Assembly: GCF_022760995.1 (NCBI RefSeq)
Contig: NZ_JAKWJO010000001.1
Span: 558,001-622,000, forward strand
Direction of reading: 5' to 3'
DNA length: 64,000 bases
Origin: Dyella sedimenti
Lineage (GTDB): Bacteria > Pseudomonadota > Gammaproteobacteria > Xanthomonadales > Rhodanobacteraceae
Shown here: piece after piece, positions 1 through 8,538 of the stretch
Numbering within the stretch: position 1 is the first letter of the stretch
Layout of the letters: the number at the start of each line of letters is the position of its first letter
Program-made: the position numbers and the translations under genes
Notes under the pieces: generated by a model
Database searches by the model: none
What the model was told of the DNA's origin: nothing
The model's input: the letters and a program-made list of their open reading frames with translations, nothing else

Positions 1-179
1 ACGTAGAGCCGGGCGCGTTCGACCCCGCCACCGCCGACGCGCTGACCCGCATGGGCCATACGCTGAAGGAGCGCAGCCCCTGGGGCTACATGAACGTGGT
101 GACCTGGGACCTGAAGACCAACAGGCTCGACGCGGCCAGCGACCCGCGCCGCGAGTCGGGCCTGGGCAAGGTGCAATAG
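1..179 (+). CDS. ggt: gamma-glutamyltransferase, C-terminal end (partial)
   Basis: Only the last 58 codons are in the window; the frame is open from base 3 and ends at TAG 177-179. The fragment contains MGHTL, a WGYMNVV segment and ends [15 protein letters not shown] terminal 'ASDPR-x-E' stretch preceded by 'MGH' is typical of the small-subunit C-terminus of gamma-glutamyltranspeptidases, periplasmic enzymes that cleave or transfer the gamma-glutamyl group of glutathione. The catalytic Thr lies outside the window, so activity cannot be judged. The next gene starts 8 bp downstream on the same strand. The call rests on a short tail and is moderately secure. Confidence 0.72.
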   Translation, partial: VEPGAFDPATADALTRMGHTLKERSPWGYMNVVTWDLKTNRLDAASDPRRESGLGKVQ

Positions 180-187
180 GATCCGCC

Positions 188-1030
188 ATGCAACTGTGGT
201 CGTTGATGGGCAATTCGCAGAAGCTCGATGGTGGCGCCATGTTCGGCAATGCGCCGAAGGCGCTGTGGTCGCGCTGGATCGCGCCGGACGAGCAGAACCG
301 CATCCCGCTGGCCTGCCGCTGCCTGTTGGTGAAGGACCTGGACGGCCGGAACGTGTTGTTCGAGACCGGCATCGGCGCGTTCTTCGCGCCGGCGCTGCGC
401 GAGCGCTACGGCGTGGTGGAGGATCGCCACGTGCTGCTCGACTCGCTGGCCGGGGCCGGGTTGGGTCATGAGGACATCGATGCGGTGGTGCTGTCGCACC
501 TGCATTTCGATCACGCGGGCGGATTGCTCGCCGCGTGGGAGGAAGGGCAGCCGCCACGGCTGCTGTTCCCCAAGGCCACCTATCTGGTCGGCGCCGCCCA
601 CTGGCGGCGCGCCCTGGAGCCGCATCCGCGCGACCGCGCCTCCTTCGTGCCCGAGCTGCCGCCGCTGCTGGAAGCTAGCGGGCGGCTGCAACTGGTGGAG
701 GGCGAGCACGCGCAGGCGCTGGGGCCGGCGGTGCGCTTCAGCTATTCGGACGGCCATACGCCGGGGCTGATGCTGGCGGAGGTGGGCGGAATGGCGTTCT
801 GCGCCGACCTGATCCCTGGCCGCTTCTGGGTGCACCTGCCCATCACCATGGGCTACGACCGCTATCCGGAAGCGCTCATCGAGGAGAAGCAGGCTTTCCT
901 CGACGACAAGCTGGCGCGCGGGGTACGGCTGTTTTTCACCCACGACCACGCATGCGCCGCCGCCGTCGTGACGCGCGACGAGCGCGGGCGCTATGGCACG
1001 ATGGACGAGCAACGCGAATTGCGAAGCTAG
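188..1030 (+). CDS. MBL-fold metallohydrolase (lactonase-like)
   Basis: A 280-residue metallo-beta-lactamase-fold hydrolase. The zinc-binding signature HLHFDHAGG lies at residues 104-112. Later metal-ligand positions are recognisable as DGHTPG, the Asp in FCADL and the His in FFTHDH, in the usual order. There is no signal peptide, so it should be cytoplasmic. The overall pattern (long N-terminal segment, HxHxDH, DGHTPG) resembles the group containing AHL lactonases and related esterases, but the substrate cannot be read from sequence; quorum quenching is possible, not shown. It directly follows the ggt end and precedes the TMEM43-like gene by 34 bp, so all three could be co-transcribed. Confidence 0.85.
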   Translation: MQLWSLMGNSQKLDGGAMFGNAPKALWSRWIAPDEQNRIPLACRCLLVKDLDGRNVLFETGIGAFFAPALRERYGVVEDRHVLLDSLAGAGLGHEDIDAVVLSHLHFDHAGGLLAAWEEGQPPRLLFPKATYLVGAAHWRRALEPHPRDRASFVPELPPLLEASGRLQLVEGEHAQALGPAVRFSYSDGHTPGLMLAEVGGMAFCADLIPGRFWVHLPITMGYDRYPEALIEEKQAFLDDKLARGVRLFFTHDHACAAAVVTRDERGRYGTMDEQRELRS

Positions 1031-1064
1031 CGGAATGAACCCGCGACAGGGGAGGGGAGCCGAT

Positions 1065-2078
1065 ATGCAGCAAGGGTTGCGACGCGTACTGGGAGCCTTG
1101 CTGTTGCTGGGCGGCGCCGGCCTGGTGGCGATGACCGAGCAGGGCCTGCTGGATCATCGCCACGCCGCCGACCGGCATGGCGGGCAGATCCTCGACCTGG
1201 GCGATGCCGGGCCGAGCGCGGGCCAGCATGGCTACCTGGTGCGCGTGGCCGGCCGGGTCAACGTGGTGGAGGCGCCCTACGACCCCGAGTTCGGGCAGCG
1301 CGCGCAGGCCCCGGTGCTGATCCGCCACGTGGCGATGTTCCAGTGGCGCGAGATACGCCTGGGCGGCGACGTTCACTACGAGCAGGACTGGGTCGAGCGA
1401 CCGGTCGATTCGCGCCACTTCGAGCATCCGGCCGGGCATGCCAATCCCGAAAGCTTTCCGATCCAGGGCAAGCAGTTCGATGCGGGGCGGGTGCGCGTGG
1501 GCGGCTACACCTTGTCGCCCACCCTGCTGCACGCCCTGCCGGGCAGCGAGGTGCTGCAACCCGACATGAAGTCGCTGCCGTCCAACCTGGCCGCGAGCTT
1601 CTCGCTCTACGACCATTACCTGACCACCAGCAGCCATCCGGATCAGCCGCGCCTGGGCGACCTGCGGGTGAGTTGGGAAACCGTGCCGGCACAGGAGGTC
1701 ACCGTCTTCGCGCAGATCAACGGCGACCAACTGGTGCCGGCCGCGCATGCCACCGACGGCAAGGGCTATGACGTGCAGGTGGGTGACCGCAGCCTGGCCG
1801 ACGTGGTGCCCGACGTGCCGCAGGCGCCGTCCTTCGTGTGGCTGCGGCGCGTCGTGGCGCTGCTGCTGGCCATGTCCGGCGCGCTGCTGCTGTTGCCCGA
1901 GCGCCACCGCACGCACCACGACCTGCTGCTTGCCGCCGGCGCCGGCGCGCTGCTGGTGGGCGCGGTGGCCTGTGCGCTGTGGCTGGGTACGGACATGGCG
2001 GCCGGTGGCGCGTGGTTCGGCGTGGCGCTGGCGGGTATGGCGCTCGCCGTATGGCGGATTCGCGCGTCGACCGAGTAA
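1065..2078 (+). CDS. TMEM43/LUMA family membrane protein
   Basis: 337 residues from the ATG at 1065, which follows a purine-rich GGGGAGGGGAG site; an in-frame ATG at 993 lies inside the upstream gene and is less likely. One hydrophobic segment near residues 6-25 is followed by a long soluble part and three hydrophobic segments at the C-terminus (about 258-337). The soluble part carries the pattern of the TMEM43 family: YEQDWVERPVDSRHF, PAGHANP, FDAGRVRVGGYTL. Bacterial members are widespread and functionally uncharacterised; the eukaryotic relative is an inner-nuclear-membrane protein. It is unrelated to the motility genes and ends before a hairpin shared with the convergent HDOD gene. Confidence 0.8.
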   Translation: MQQGLRRVLGALLLLGGAGLVAMTEQGLLDHRHAADRHGGQILDLGDAGPSAGQHGYLVRVAGRVNVVEAPYDPEFGQRAQAPVLIRHVAMFQWREIRLGGDVHYEQDWVERPVDSRHFEHPAGHANPESFPIQGKQFDAGRVRVGGYTLSPTLLHALPGSEVLQPDMKSLPSNLAASFSLYDHYLTTSSHPDQPRLGDLRVSWETVPAQEVTVFAQINGDQLVPAAHATDGKGYDVQVGDRSLADVVPDVPQAPSFVWLRRVVALLLAMSGALLLLPERHRTHHDLLLAAGAGALLVGAVACALWLGTDMAAGGAWFGVALAGMALAVWRIRASTE

Positions 2079-2111
2079 AGCCCGTTCAAAGTCTCCGCTT
2101 GGCCGCCGAGC

Positions 2112-2147
2112 GCCCCTCTTCCAACCCTCCCCTGCTTGCAGAGGGGC
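2112..2147. terminator. hairpin between convergent genes, part of an intergenic repeat
   Basis: Perfect 8-bp stem GCCCCTCT/AGAGGGGC around a 20-nt loop, placed between the ends of the TMEM43-like gene (2078) and the minus-strand HDOD gene (2160). No clear T tract follows on either strand, so a factor-independent role is uncertain. The loop contains CTGCTTGCAG, also seen as CTGCAAGCAG in the repeat at the flgH/flgI junction. Confidence 0.45.
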
Positions 2148-2159
2148 TCCAAGAGAAGG

Positions 2160-3416
2160 TCAGTTCGGCTGCTGGTCCGCGAAGGCGTAGACATGGTCGG
2201 CCCACTGCGTGGCCTCGAGGTAGATCGCCGCCATGCGGCGGATCAGCTGCGGTTGCGCCTCGCCGCCGCGCAGGTCGCCCGCTTCCCAGGCGCGGATCTG
2301 TTCCAGCAGGAGCGCGAACGGGCCCTTGTTCTCCAGCAGGGCGCTGCTGATCTCGCGCGCCAGCGGCAGGTGCCACAGCACGAAATCCATCGGCGCTTCC
2401 ATCAGCGTATCCAGCAGCGAGAACAGGCCGGCGGTGAAGGCCATTTCGCGCTGTTCCGGCGCCATGTGCTGGGCCAGCTTCTCGCACATGTGGGCGCGGA
2501 TCAGCGCGGCGCGCAGCAGTTCCGGCGGCCGGTCGGCCATGCCGCTCAGCGCCATGGTGTAGATCCAGTTGCGCATGCGGGTGGCGCCGAAGAAGATCGC
2601 CGCCTGCTGCACCGACTTGAGCTGGCGCGGCAGCGCGAAGTAGGCGGAGTTGACGCAACCCAGCAGCTTGTAGCTGAGGATGGCGTCGTCGCGCACGATC
2701 TGGCCCAGCTCCACCGGCCCGGGATTGCCTTCTTGCAGGGCCTTCATCAGGCGCAGCAGGCTCAGCCGGTTGGCCGTGAGCACGGGCACTTCGACCGGCT
2801 CGGGCTTGAGCAGGAAACGGCCCTGGATGGCCTGCAGCGGCAGCTCTTCGCAACGGTGGTAGGTGTCGTGGTCGTCGACGTGGCCGGCGATCACGTGGAT
2901 GCCGCGCGTGTGCAGGTATTCGCTGCGCGAGCGCAGCGTGGCCGGGTCCAGCTTGCAGGCGTCCAGGCGCACGAACTGCACCACCCGCAGCAGCGGCTCG
3001 ACCGCGGCGTTGTATTCCAGCACGGTGTCGCCGGCATCGAGCATCAGCGGGCAGCCGCGTTGCGCCATGCGCGAGAGGCGCTCGACCAGCGGGGCGTCGG
3101 TGGCGGCTTCCGGCGGCAGCACCACGCCGAAGCGCGGCTGGTGCTGCAGTACGTCGGTTTCCTCCATCAGCAGCTCGCGGGTCAGGCGCAGGAAAGTGCG
3201 GTTGCCGCGTACCAGGCGGGCCAGCGCGCCATCGGTGATGGTGGCCAGCGCGCGGCGCATCAGGGCGGCCTCGTCCTCGCTCTCGTGCTGGAACACGATC
3301 TCGTAGGCGAACAGCTCACGCTTGGTGTCCAGCATGGGCAGGCGGATGACCGGCAACGGCTGTTCGCTGGCGGCGGAGCCCTCGGGGGCGTGCGGGATGG
3401 CCACGGCTTCGCTCAT
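2160..3416 (-). CDS. EAL-like/HDOD domain signalling protein (YuxH type)
   Basis: 418 residues starting MSEAVAIPH at the ATG at 3416; a GTG at 3479 would add 21 Pro/Arg-rich residues and looks unlikely. The N-terminal half (about 20-220) has the outline of a degenerate EAL domain (LFAYEIVF instead of an EAL signature; QGRFLLKPEPVEVP near its end), so c-di-GMP hydrolysis is not expected. The C-terminal half (about 220-400) is an HDOD domain, a catalytically inactive HD relative (DDAILSYKLLGCVNSAYF, MRNWIYTMALSGM). Such proteins act as signalling adaptors. It lies 94 bp after flgN in the same direction, at the end of the sigma28-type mcp-flgA-flgM-flgN operon, which suggests a motility-linked role. 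Its partner is unknown. Confidence 0.82.
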   Translation of the reverse strand: MSEAVAIPHAPEGSAASEQPLPVIRLPMLDTKRELFAYEIVFQHESEDEAALMRRALATITDGALARLVRGNRTFLRLTRELLMEETDVLQHQPRFGVVLPPEAATDAPLVERLSRMAQRGCPLMLDAGDTVLEYNAAVEPLLRVVQFVRLDACKLDPATLRSRSEYLHTRGIHVIAGHVDDHDTYHRCEELPLQAIQGRFLLKPEPVEVPVLTANRLSLLRLMKALQEGNPGPVELGQIVRDDAILSYKLLGCVNSAYFALPRQLKSVQQAAIFFGATRMRNWIYTMALSGMADRPPELLRAALIRAHMCEKLAQHMAPEQREMAFTAGLFSLLDTLMEAPMDFVLWHLPLAREISSALLENKGPFALLLEQIRAWEAGDLRGGEAQPQLIRRMAAIYLEATQWADHVYAFADQQPN

Positions 3417-3510
3417 GATCGGTCGCTGTGATGGCGGTGGTGGGACAGGGCGGCGCAGGCCGCCGGCAGGCGGACGCACGATGACGGATGGCGCGTGCGT
3501 CGCATGACGC

Positions 3511-3957
3511 TCACGCCTGTGCCAGCGTTTGCGAGCGCAGGCTCGAGCGCAGTTCGCCGGCGCGGCCGTAGACGCTGGTCTCGGCGTCGCTGCCGGTCAG
3601 CACGGCCAGCGCCTTGCGCACCTGCTGCAGGCGGGCGCCGACCAGCACGCCGTTGCGTTGGTTGAGTTGCTGGCAGACCCGCAGCGACTGCAGGATGTCC
3701 TGCCACATCGGGGCCAGTGCGCGCACCGCCTCCGGGGCGCCTTGGCTGAGCTGCACGCGTTCGCCGTCGAGCTGTTCCAGGCGCAGCATCAGGCCGTGCT
3801 TGCTGGCACCGGCGCGGTTGAGCGCATCGACATTGGCGGATTCGAGCGCGGCGCGCTCGGCTTGCAGCGTATCGGCCAATTGATCCACTGCGAGCCGCAT
3901 CTCCTCGACCGCGGCCGTCAGGGCATGGTCCAGTTCGGCTTGCAGTGCGCGGTTCAT
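3511..3957 (-). CDS. flgN: flagellar chaperone FlgN for hook-filament junction proteins
   Basis: 148 residues, predicted almost entirely helical, with the leucine/glutamine-rich pattern of FlgN (LQAERAALESANVDALNRAGASK; LRVCQQLNQRNGVLV near residue 100). FlgN is a cytoplasmic export chaperone for FlgK and FlgL, both encoded elsewhere in the window. The ATG overlaps the stop of flgM by four bases (ATGA), so the two are translationally coupled. FlgN proteins are weakly conserved, so position after flgM carries much of the assignment. Confidence 0.86.
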   Translation of the reverse strand: MNRALQAELDHALTAAVEEMRLAVDQLADTLQAERAALESANVDALNRAGASKHGLMLRLEQLDGERVQLSQGAPEAVRALAPMWQDILQSLRVCQQLNQRNGVLVGARLQQVRKALAVLTGSDAETSVYGRAGELRSSLRSQTLAQA

Positions 3958-4277
3958 GGCTTCACGTTGAGCTGGCGTTCCAGCGACAGCATGCGGTCGG
4001 CGATGCGGCCGGGATCGATCGTGTAGTTGCCGCTGGCCAGCGACTGGCGCACCTGCTCCACCTTCTTGGTGTCGATGGCGCTGCCGCTGGCGGTGCGGGA
4101 GGCTTCCTGCAGGGCTCGTGCCGAATCGGTCAGTTGCACGCGGTCGTCCGCGCCGGCGCTGCCGCCGGCGGCCTCGCTGCTGCTGGCGCCGCCGGTGCCT
4201 TGAGCGGCACCGCTGCCCTGGCCGCTGGGGGGCTGGGGCAACTTGGGCAAGCCATTGTTGGAAATGGTGGTGGTCAT
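3954..4277 (-). CDS. flgM: anti-sigma28 factor FlgM
   Basis: 107 residues from MTTTISNNGLPKL (ATG at 4277). The C-terminal part carries the FlgM signature: DRVQLTDSARALQ, then IDTKKVEQVRQSLASGNYTIDPGRIADRML. FlgM binds FliA and keeps it inactive until the hook-basal body is complete, when FlgM is exported. The N-terminal third is Gly/Ser/Ala-rich and probably disordered, as in other FlgM proteins. It has its own sigma28-type promoter 41 bp upstream in addition to read-through from flgA, which would give FliA-dependent autoregulation. Coupled to flgN by an ATGA overlap. Confidence 0.95.
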   Translation of the reverse strand: MTTTISNNGLPKLPQPPSGQGSGAAQGTGGASSSEAAGGSAGADDRVQLTDSARALQEASRTASGSAIDTKKVEQVRQSLASGNYTIDPGRIADRMLSLERQLNVKP

Positions 4278-4317
4278 GGGTCCGTTCTCTTGACGCGGTT
4301 TGGCCCTGTTACCAAGG

Positions 4318-4344
4318 GGATCGGCCGGATGGCCGCAAACTTTA
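4318..4344 (-). promoter_or_regulatory. FliA (sigma28) promoter of flgM-flgN
   Basis: Read on the minus strand: TAAAGTTT, an 11-nt spacer, GCCGATCC. This matches the known FliA consensus TAAAGTTT-N11-GCCGATAA at 14 of 16 positions with the exact spacer. It lies in the 76-bp flgA-flgM gap, 41 bp upstream of the flgM start. Confidence 0.9.
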
Positions 4345-4353
4345 GCGGCACCG

Positions 4354-5046
4354 CTAGGGGAGGGCGAGTACCTCGCCCGGGGCGGTGACCATGGCATCGA
4401 CTACCTTGCCGGAACTGCCGTTGCGCACGCGCAGGCGCGAGCCGCTGTCGCCGCTGCCCAGGGCGATGCCGCTGGCGCGTACCTCGATGCCGTCCAGGCG
4501 GGATACCAGTTGGACCTGGTCGCCGGCCTTCACGGCGGTGCGGCCGCCCAGGGCGCCCGGAGTCACCACGCTGCCGGCGCCCAGCGCCCGGGACAGCGTG
4601 CGGCCCTCCAGGTCGGCCAGGTCGCTGACATAGCCGTAGCCCAGGCGGGTGATGTCGCGTTCTTCTAGGCGCACGTCGTCGGCGCGCACGCCATCGCCGC
4701 GCTGCAGCGGGCGCACCAGCACCAGCACCTGGCGATACACCTGGATCTGCACGGGTACGCGCAGGGTCCAGCCGCCTTCGCCCGGGCAGCGTACGGTGAC
4801 GTTCATGCGCGGCATCAGGCGGGTGCCCTCCTGCAGGCTGGCGGCCAGCGGCGAGGGACAGGCGGCCAGTTGCAGGCGCGAGTCCAGCGTGGCGGCCTGG
4901 GCCACCACGCGGCTGCCTGGCGTGGCGTATTGGCCGCGCAGCCACTGTTCCGCCTGGGCGCGCGCCGCCTGCGCCGGTTCCGCGGCATGGGCGGAAGGCA
5001 GCAGCAGGGCGCTCAGCAGCAGGGCGGCCAGCGGGCGTGGCGTCAT
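4354..5046 (-). CDS. flgA: P-ring assembly chaperone FlgA
   Basis: 230 residues from [21 protein letters not shown], a typical Sec signal peptide cut after AHA. The mature part has an N-terminal segment ([17 protein letters not shown]) and the SAF-like FlgA domain ([44 protein letters not shown]). FlgA acts in the periplasm to assist FlgI polymerisation into the P ring. The start ATG overlaps the stop of the upstream chemoreceptor by four bases, an uncommon pairing that puts flgA under the sigma28 promoter at 6388. Confidence 0.93.
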   Translation of the reverse strand: MTPRPLAALLLSALLLPSAHAAEPAQAARAQAEQWLRGQYATPGSRVVAQAATLDSRLQLAACPSPLAASLQEGTRLMPRMNVTVRCPGEGGWTLRVPVQIQVYRQVLVLVRPLQRGDGVRADDVRLEERDITRLGYGYVSDLADLEGRTLSRALGAGSVVTPGALGGRTAVKAGDQVQLVSRLDGIEVRASGIALGSGDSGSRLRVRNGSSGKVVDAMVTAPGEVLALP

Positions 5047-6350
5047 AGGTCGGCCAGCAACGCGTTGAGCTGGGCCAGCAGGGTCTCGCGCTCGCTTTCC
5101 AATTGCGGCACCAACTGGCTGGCCTGCTCCAACTGGCCGTCGCACAGCAGGGTGGCGAAGGTGCTGCCCTGTTCGCGCAGGCGTTCGCCGGCGGCGCTCA
5201 GCGCGCTGGCGGCGGGATGGCCTTCGCGGCCGGCGGTCAGGCGGTGCAGGGTGCGGCTCAGGGCCTGGGTGTCGAACCAGCGGCGGTCGAGCGCGGCCGG
5301 TTCCTGCAGGGCCATGTCCATGGCCTGGCGCAGGCCCTGGGCCGACTCGCGCACGGTCAGGCTCAGGCTGGCCGGGTCGGTGCCGCTCTCGCTTTCCAGC
5401 CAATCCAGGGCCAGGCGGTGGGCGAGCAGGGCACCACGGTTCAGCGCTTCGGTCTGGCGGCTCGCCTCGGCGGCGCGGCGGTGCCAGACGCCCAGCGCGG
5501 CCTGCGCGGCCACGGCGCGCGCGTGCTGGGCGTCCTGGTTCTTCTGCATGGTGGCGAGGCGCTCGCCGATCTGGCGCAGGGCCTCGCCGCTGTCGTGCAG
5601 CGAGGTTTCCGTCTGGGTCAGGCCGCTCTGCGCGCGTTCCAGGCGCTGCAGGCCCTGCTGCACGTCGCCATCCAGCTGCTGGGAGAAGTCGCCGATGGAG
5701 CCGGTGACCTGCTCGATCTCGTCGGTGGTCTGGCTGGTCTTCTCGGCCAGTTGCTTCACCTCGTCGGCCACCACGGCGAAGCCGCGGCCCGCCTCGCCGG
5801 CGCGGGCGGCCTCGATGGCGGCATTGAGCGCGACCAGATTGGTCTGGTGGGCGATCTCCTGCACCACGCCGGTGAGCTTGCGGATCTGCGCCACCTGCTC
5901 GGCCAGCTTGCTCTGGTTGCGGTTCATCGCCGACAGCGCGGTACGCAGCAGGCGCAGTTGCCCGTCCAGCTCGCTGATGCTGCGCTCGCTAGCCTCGCCG
6001 GTCTGCCGCGCATAGTCCAGGCCGGTGCCGACCTGCTGCAGCGACGTCGAGATTCCGGCGCTGCCGTCCGTCAAGCGGCCGACGTCGTCGCGGCTCTCCT
6101 GGGCGGACTGGTGCATGGCGGCCTGCTCGCGCGCCAGCTGCTGCGCGGCGCTGAGCAACAGGCCCTGCTGCTCCAGCGTCTGCAGGGCCACGGCCGCCGG
6201 CGCCCGCGTGCTGGAAACGGCCGCCAGCAATGGCGCCAGCGCCCTGGCCGCGCTTGGGTGGCGGGCGGACAGCTGCGCCACGCGCGCCGCATCGCCCGCC
6301 GCCGCGGCATGTGCAAGCTCGGCGAGGTGCTGGCTCCAGATCAGGCTCAT
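5043..6350 (-). CDS. soluble methyl-accepting chemotaxis protein
   Basis: 435 residues without any membrane segment or recognisable sensor domain at the N-terminus. The centre holds the receptor hairpin tip ([47 protein letters not shown]) flanked by coiled coil. This tip docks CheA and CheW. The C-terminal ~190 residues form a helical region with heptad-like Leu/Arg/Gln pattern and a LYxT-free sequence that I do not recognise; it might be the sensory part. Cytoplasmic receptors of this kind are known in polar flagellates. It is the first gene of an operon with flgA-flgM-flgN and faces cheV across paired sigma28 promoters. Confidence 0.88.
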   Translation of the reverse strand: MSLIWSQHLAELAHAAAAGDAARVAQLSARHPSAARALAPLLAAVSSTRAPAAVALQTLEQQGLLLSAAQQLAREQAAMHQSAQESRDDVGRLTDGSAGISTSLQQVGTGLDYARQTGEASERSISELDGQLRLLRTALSAMNRNQSKLAEQVAQIRKLTGVVQEIAHQTNLVALNAAIEAARAGEAGRGFAVVADEVKQLAEKTSQTTDEIEQVTGSIGDFSQQLDGDVQQGLQRLERAQSGLTQTETSLHDSGEALRQIGERLATMQKNQDAQHARAVAAQAALGVWHRRAAEASRQTEALNRGALLAHRLALDWLESESGTDPASLSLTVRESAQGLRQAMDMALQEPAALDRRWFDTQALSRTLHRLTAGREGHPAASALSAAGERLREQGSTFATLLCDGQLEQASQLVPQLESERETLLAQLNALLADL

Positions 6351-6387
6351 GGGTGGGTTATTCCTTACCTGTAGAGGGTCGCTTCCA

Positions 6388-6414
6388 ACATCGGCTGGAA
6401 CCGTCGGAACTTGA
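6388..6414 (-). promoter_or_regulatory. FliA (sigma28) promoter of mcp-flgA operon
   Basis: On the minus strand: TCAAGTTC, 11-nt spacer, GCCGATGT, 37 bp upstream of the receptor start at 6350. Spacer and core boxes fit the FliA consensus. Confidence 0.87.
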
Positions 6415-6447
6415 GAAGCAAGCGACGTGCCATGGCATGCGAGACAC

Positions 6448-6474
6448 TCAAGTGCGCGGCCGCCCGGCCGATAG
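6448..6474 (+). promoter_or_regulatory. FliA (sigma28) promoter of cheV
   Basis: TCAAGTGC, 11-nt spacer, GCCGATAG, 43 bp upstream of the cheV ATG. It is divergent from the promoter at 6388-6414; the two -35 boxes are only 33 bp apart. Confidence 0.87.
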
Positions 6475-6517
6475 GCCGAAAGGTAGCCTGCGGCGTGGCC
6501 GCCAGAGAGGAGTCCGC

Positions 6518-7450
6518 ATGAGCGGCACGTGGATGGACAAGGTGGAGCAGCAGACCCGGCTGGCCGGCCACAACCGCGTGGCCATGCTGCTGTTCCGCAT
6601 GGGCGACGAGCAACTGTTCGGCATCAATGTGTTCAAGGTGCGCGAGGTGATGCGGCGCCCGCCGCTGGAACGCATGCCCGGCGCCCATGCGCTGGTGGCC
6701 GGCAGCTGCGACTATCGCGGCACCACCATTCCGGTGATCGACCTGGCGGTGGCGCTGGGCTATCCGTCGCTGCGCGACGTTCCATCCGCGCACCTGATGG
6801 TCACCGAGTTCAACCGCACCATGCAGGGCTTCCTGGTGGCCGAGCCGCAGCGGCTGGTCCATTGCGACGGCGCCTCGCTGGAGGCGCCGGCTCCCGCGCT
6901 GGGCTTCGGCAGCCGGGTCAACGCGGTGACGCGGGTCGATGGCGCCCTGGTGGCGGTGGTCGACGTGGAGCAGGTGCTGGCCAGCCTCAACGCCACGCCG
7001 ACGGAACTGTCGGCCCCGATGCAGCGCCAGGCCCGCGTGCACGACCTGCAGCCGCGCCGCGTGATGGTGGTGGACGACTCGCTGGTGGCGCGCAACCAAT
7101 TGGTGAACCTGTTCCGCCAGATGGACGTGGAATGCATCGTGGCGCAGGACGGGGAGGAGGCGTTGGAGCGCCTGAAGTCCCTGGCGAAGGCGCCGGAGGG
7201 CGAGGGCGTGACCCTGGTGGTGTCGGACATCGAGATGCCCCGCATGGACGGCTATGCGCTGACGCGCGCCATCCGCGAGACGCCGGAGCTGCGCAGGCTC
7301 AAGGTGGTGCTGCACAGCTCGATCAGCGGCATCTTCAACGAGGCGATGGTGCGCGAGGTGAACGCCGACCGCTTCGTGGCGAAGTTCCAGCCGGATCTGC
7401 TGGCGCAGACGGTGCTGGAGTTGATGCCGGAGCATTTTGATAAGTTTTGA
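6518..7450 (+). CDS. cheV: chemotaxis coupling protein CheV (CheW-receiver)
   Basis: 310 residues from the ATG at 6518, preceded by GAGAGGAG. The N-terminal CheW-like domain (about 15-160) includes [22 protein letters not shown] and [14 protein letters not shown]; the C-terminal receiver (about 180-305) has the acidic pair VVDDS and the phosphoacceptor Asp in [13 protein letters not shown]. The usual Lys near the end is present as FVAKF. CheV couples receptors to CheA and its receiver tunes the response by phosphorylation. It is monocistronic by position: sigma28-type promoter upstream, 240-bp gap to flgB downstream. Confidence 0.93.
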   Translation: MSGTWMDKVEQQTRLAGHNRVAMLLFRMGDEQLFGINVFKVREVMRRPPLERMPGAHALVAGSCDYRGTTIPVIDLAVALGYPSLRDVPSAHLMVTEFNRTMQGFLVAEPQRLVHCDGASLEAPAPALGFGSRVNAVTRVDGALVAVVDVEQVLASLNATPTELSAPMQRQARVHDLQPRRVMVVDDSLVARNQLVNLFRQMDVECIVAQDGEEALERLKSLAKAPEGEGVTLVVSDIEMPRMDGYALTRAIRETPELRRLKVVLHSSISGIFNEAMVREVNADRFVAKFQPDLLAQTVLELMPEHFDKF

Positions 7451-7690
7451 GGGGGTGGTTGCGCCCGTGCCGTGGGAGCGCACCCTGGCCTCGCAGGGAT
7501 GCCGAAGAAGCCCCGACGGGAACCCGCTGCCAACCGCGTCGGATTTCCGTCGCCCCCTATGCCCGGGCCTCCCCGGGAGCACCGCCCCCACCCCGCAAAC
7601 CCAGCCATGGCGGGCCCTGCGCCGGTTCCCAGGCCCCGTGGCACGCAAATTGCTCGAACCCTTCCGCGGTCTCCTCCGCGGGAGTGGGCG
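7451..7690 (+). other. cheV-flgB intergenic region
   Basis: 240 bp with no supportable gene, although the flgB frame stays open through it. It begins with a degenerate REP-like half-site (GGGAGCGCACCC at 7474-7485; compare the palindrome at 57950-58025) and ends with the sigma54 element of flgB. The stretch CCGCGGTCTCCTCCGCGGGAG just before flgB contains a 5-bp hairpin that could sit in the leader RNA. Confidence 0.5.
7639..7654 (+). promoter_or_regulatory. sigma54 promoter of the flgB operon
   Basis: TGGCAC-GCAAA-TTGCT is a full match to the -24/-12 consensus TGGCAC-N5-TTGCW, with GG and GC ten bases apart. It lies 36 bp upstream of the flgB ATG. FleQ, encoded at 23587, is the obvious activator. 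Confidence 0.92.
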
Positions 7691-8092
7691 ATGAGTTCGA
7701 TCAACGACAACCTGTTCGGCTTGCATACCCAGGCGCTGGACATGTGGCAGCGGCGTAGCGAAGTGCTGGCGAGCAACCTTGCCAATGCGGACACGCCGGG
7801 CTACCTGGCGCGCGACGTCGATTTCAAGAAGGCCCTGGCCAGCGCCAGCGGGCAGGGCGACAGCCTGCCGTTGGCCACCACGCAGGCGGGGCAGATCAAC
7901 CCGCAGGCGCAGCCCTCGCAGCAGCTTGCCTATCGCGTGCCCAGCCAGCCGACGATGGACGGCAATACCGTCGATACCCAGGTGGAGCAGGCCAACTTCG
8001 CCGCCAACAGCGTGCATTACCAGGCCAGCCTTTCCTTCATCACCGCGCAGATCCACATGTTGCGCACCGCTATCACCGGAGGCCAGAGCTGA
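7691..8092 (+). CDS. flgB: proximal rod protein FlgB
   Basis: 133 residues starting MSSINDNLFGLHTQAL. It has the rod/hook family N-terminal motif, here RRSEVLASNLANADTPGYLARDVDFK, and a C-terminal helix (HYQASLSFITAQIHMLRTAI) that packs with the N-terminus. FlgB forms the proximal rod in the periplasm with FlgC, FlgF and FliE. The frame is open 73 codons further upstream, but that extension is Pro/Arg-rich and lies across the sigma54 promoter, so the ATG at 7691 is chosen. It opens the flgBCDEFGHIJKL series and shares one base with flgC. Confidence 0.96.
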   Translation: MSSINDNLFGLHTQALDMWQRRSEVLASNLANADTPGYLARDVDFKKALASASGQGDSLPLATTQAGQINPQAQPSQQLAYRVPSQPTMDGNTVDTQVEQANFAANSVHYQASLSFITAQIHMLRTAITGGQS

Positions 8093-8520
8093 TGTCGATG
8101 TTCAAGGTTTTCGACGTGGCCGGTTCCGGCATGGCCGCGCAATCGCTGCGCCTCAACACGGTGGCCAGCAACCTCGCCAACGCCGACAGCGTGTCGGGCA
8201 CGGCCGAGGGCGCCTACCGCGCCAAGGAGCCGCTGTTCGCCGCCGTCCAGCGCTCGCTGGGCGGCGCCAAGGAGGCCGGGGGCGACGGTGCGGTGGGCGT
8301 GCAGGTGCAGGGCATCACCGAGAGCCAGGCCGACGTGCAGGCGCACTACGAGCCGGGCAATCCCATGGCCGACGCGGACGGCTACGTCTACGGCAGCAAC
8401 GTCAATCCCATCGACGAGCTGGTCAACATGATTTCCGCCTCGCGTTCGTACCAGAACAACGTCGAAGCGATGAATACCGCCAAGCAGCTGATGATCAAAA
8501 CCCTCGACCTCGGCAAGTAA
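8092..8520 (+). CDS. flgC: proximal rod protein FlgC
   Basis: 142 residues. N-terminal rod motif NTVASNLANADSVSGTAEGAYRAKEPLF and the C-terminal FlgC signature PMADADGYVYGSNVNPIDELVNMISASRSYQNN. The length agrees with the family. It is a structural rod component exported by the flagellar apparatus. The ATG overlaps the flgB TGA by one base. Confidence 0.97.
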   Translation: MSMFKVFDVAGSGMAAQSLRLNTVASNLANADSVSGTAEGAYRAKEPLFAAVQRSLGGAKEAGGDGAVGVQVQGITESQADVQAHYEPGNPMADADGYVYGSNVNPIDELVNMISASRSYQNNVEAMNTAKQLMIKTLDLGK

Positions 8521-8538
8521 GCCCGGGAGGAAGCCCAC

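Noticed and set aside
7472..7690. N-terminal extension of FlgB from the in-frame ATG at 7472.
   Set aside because: It would cross the sigma54 promoter at 7639 and add a Pro/Arg-rich segment absent from FlgB proteins.
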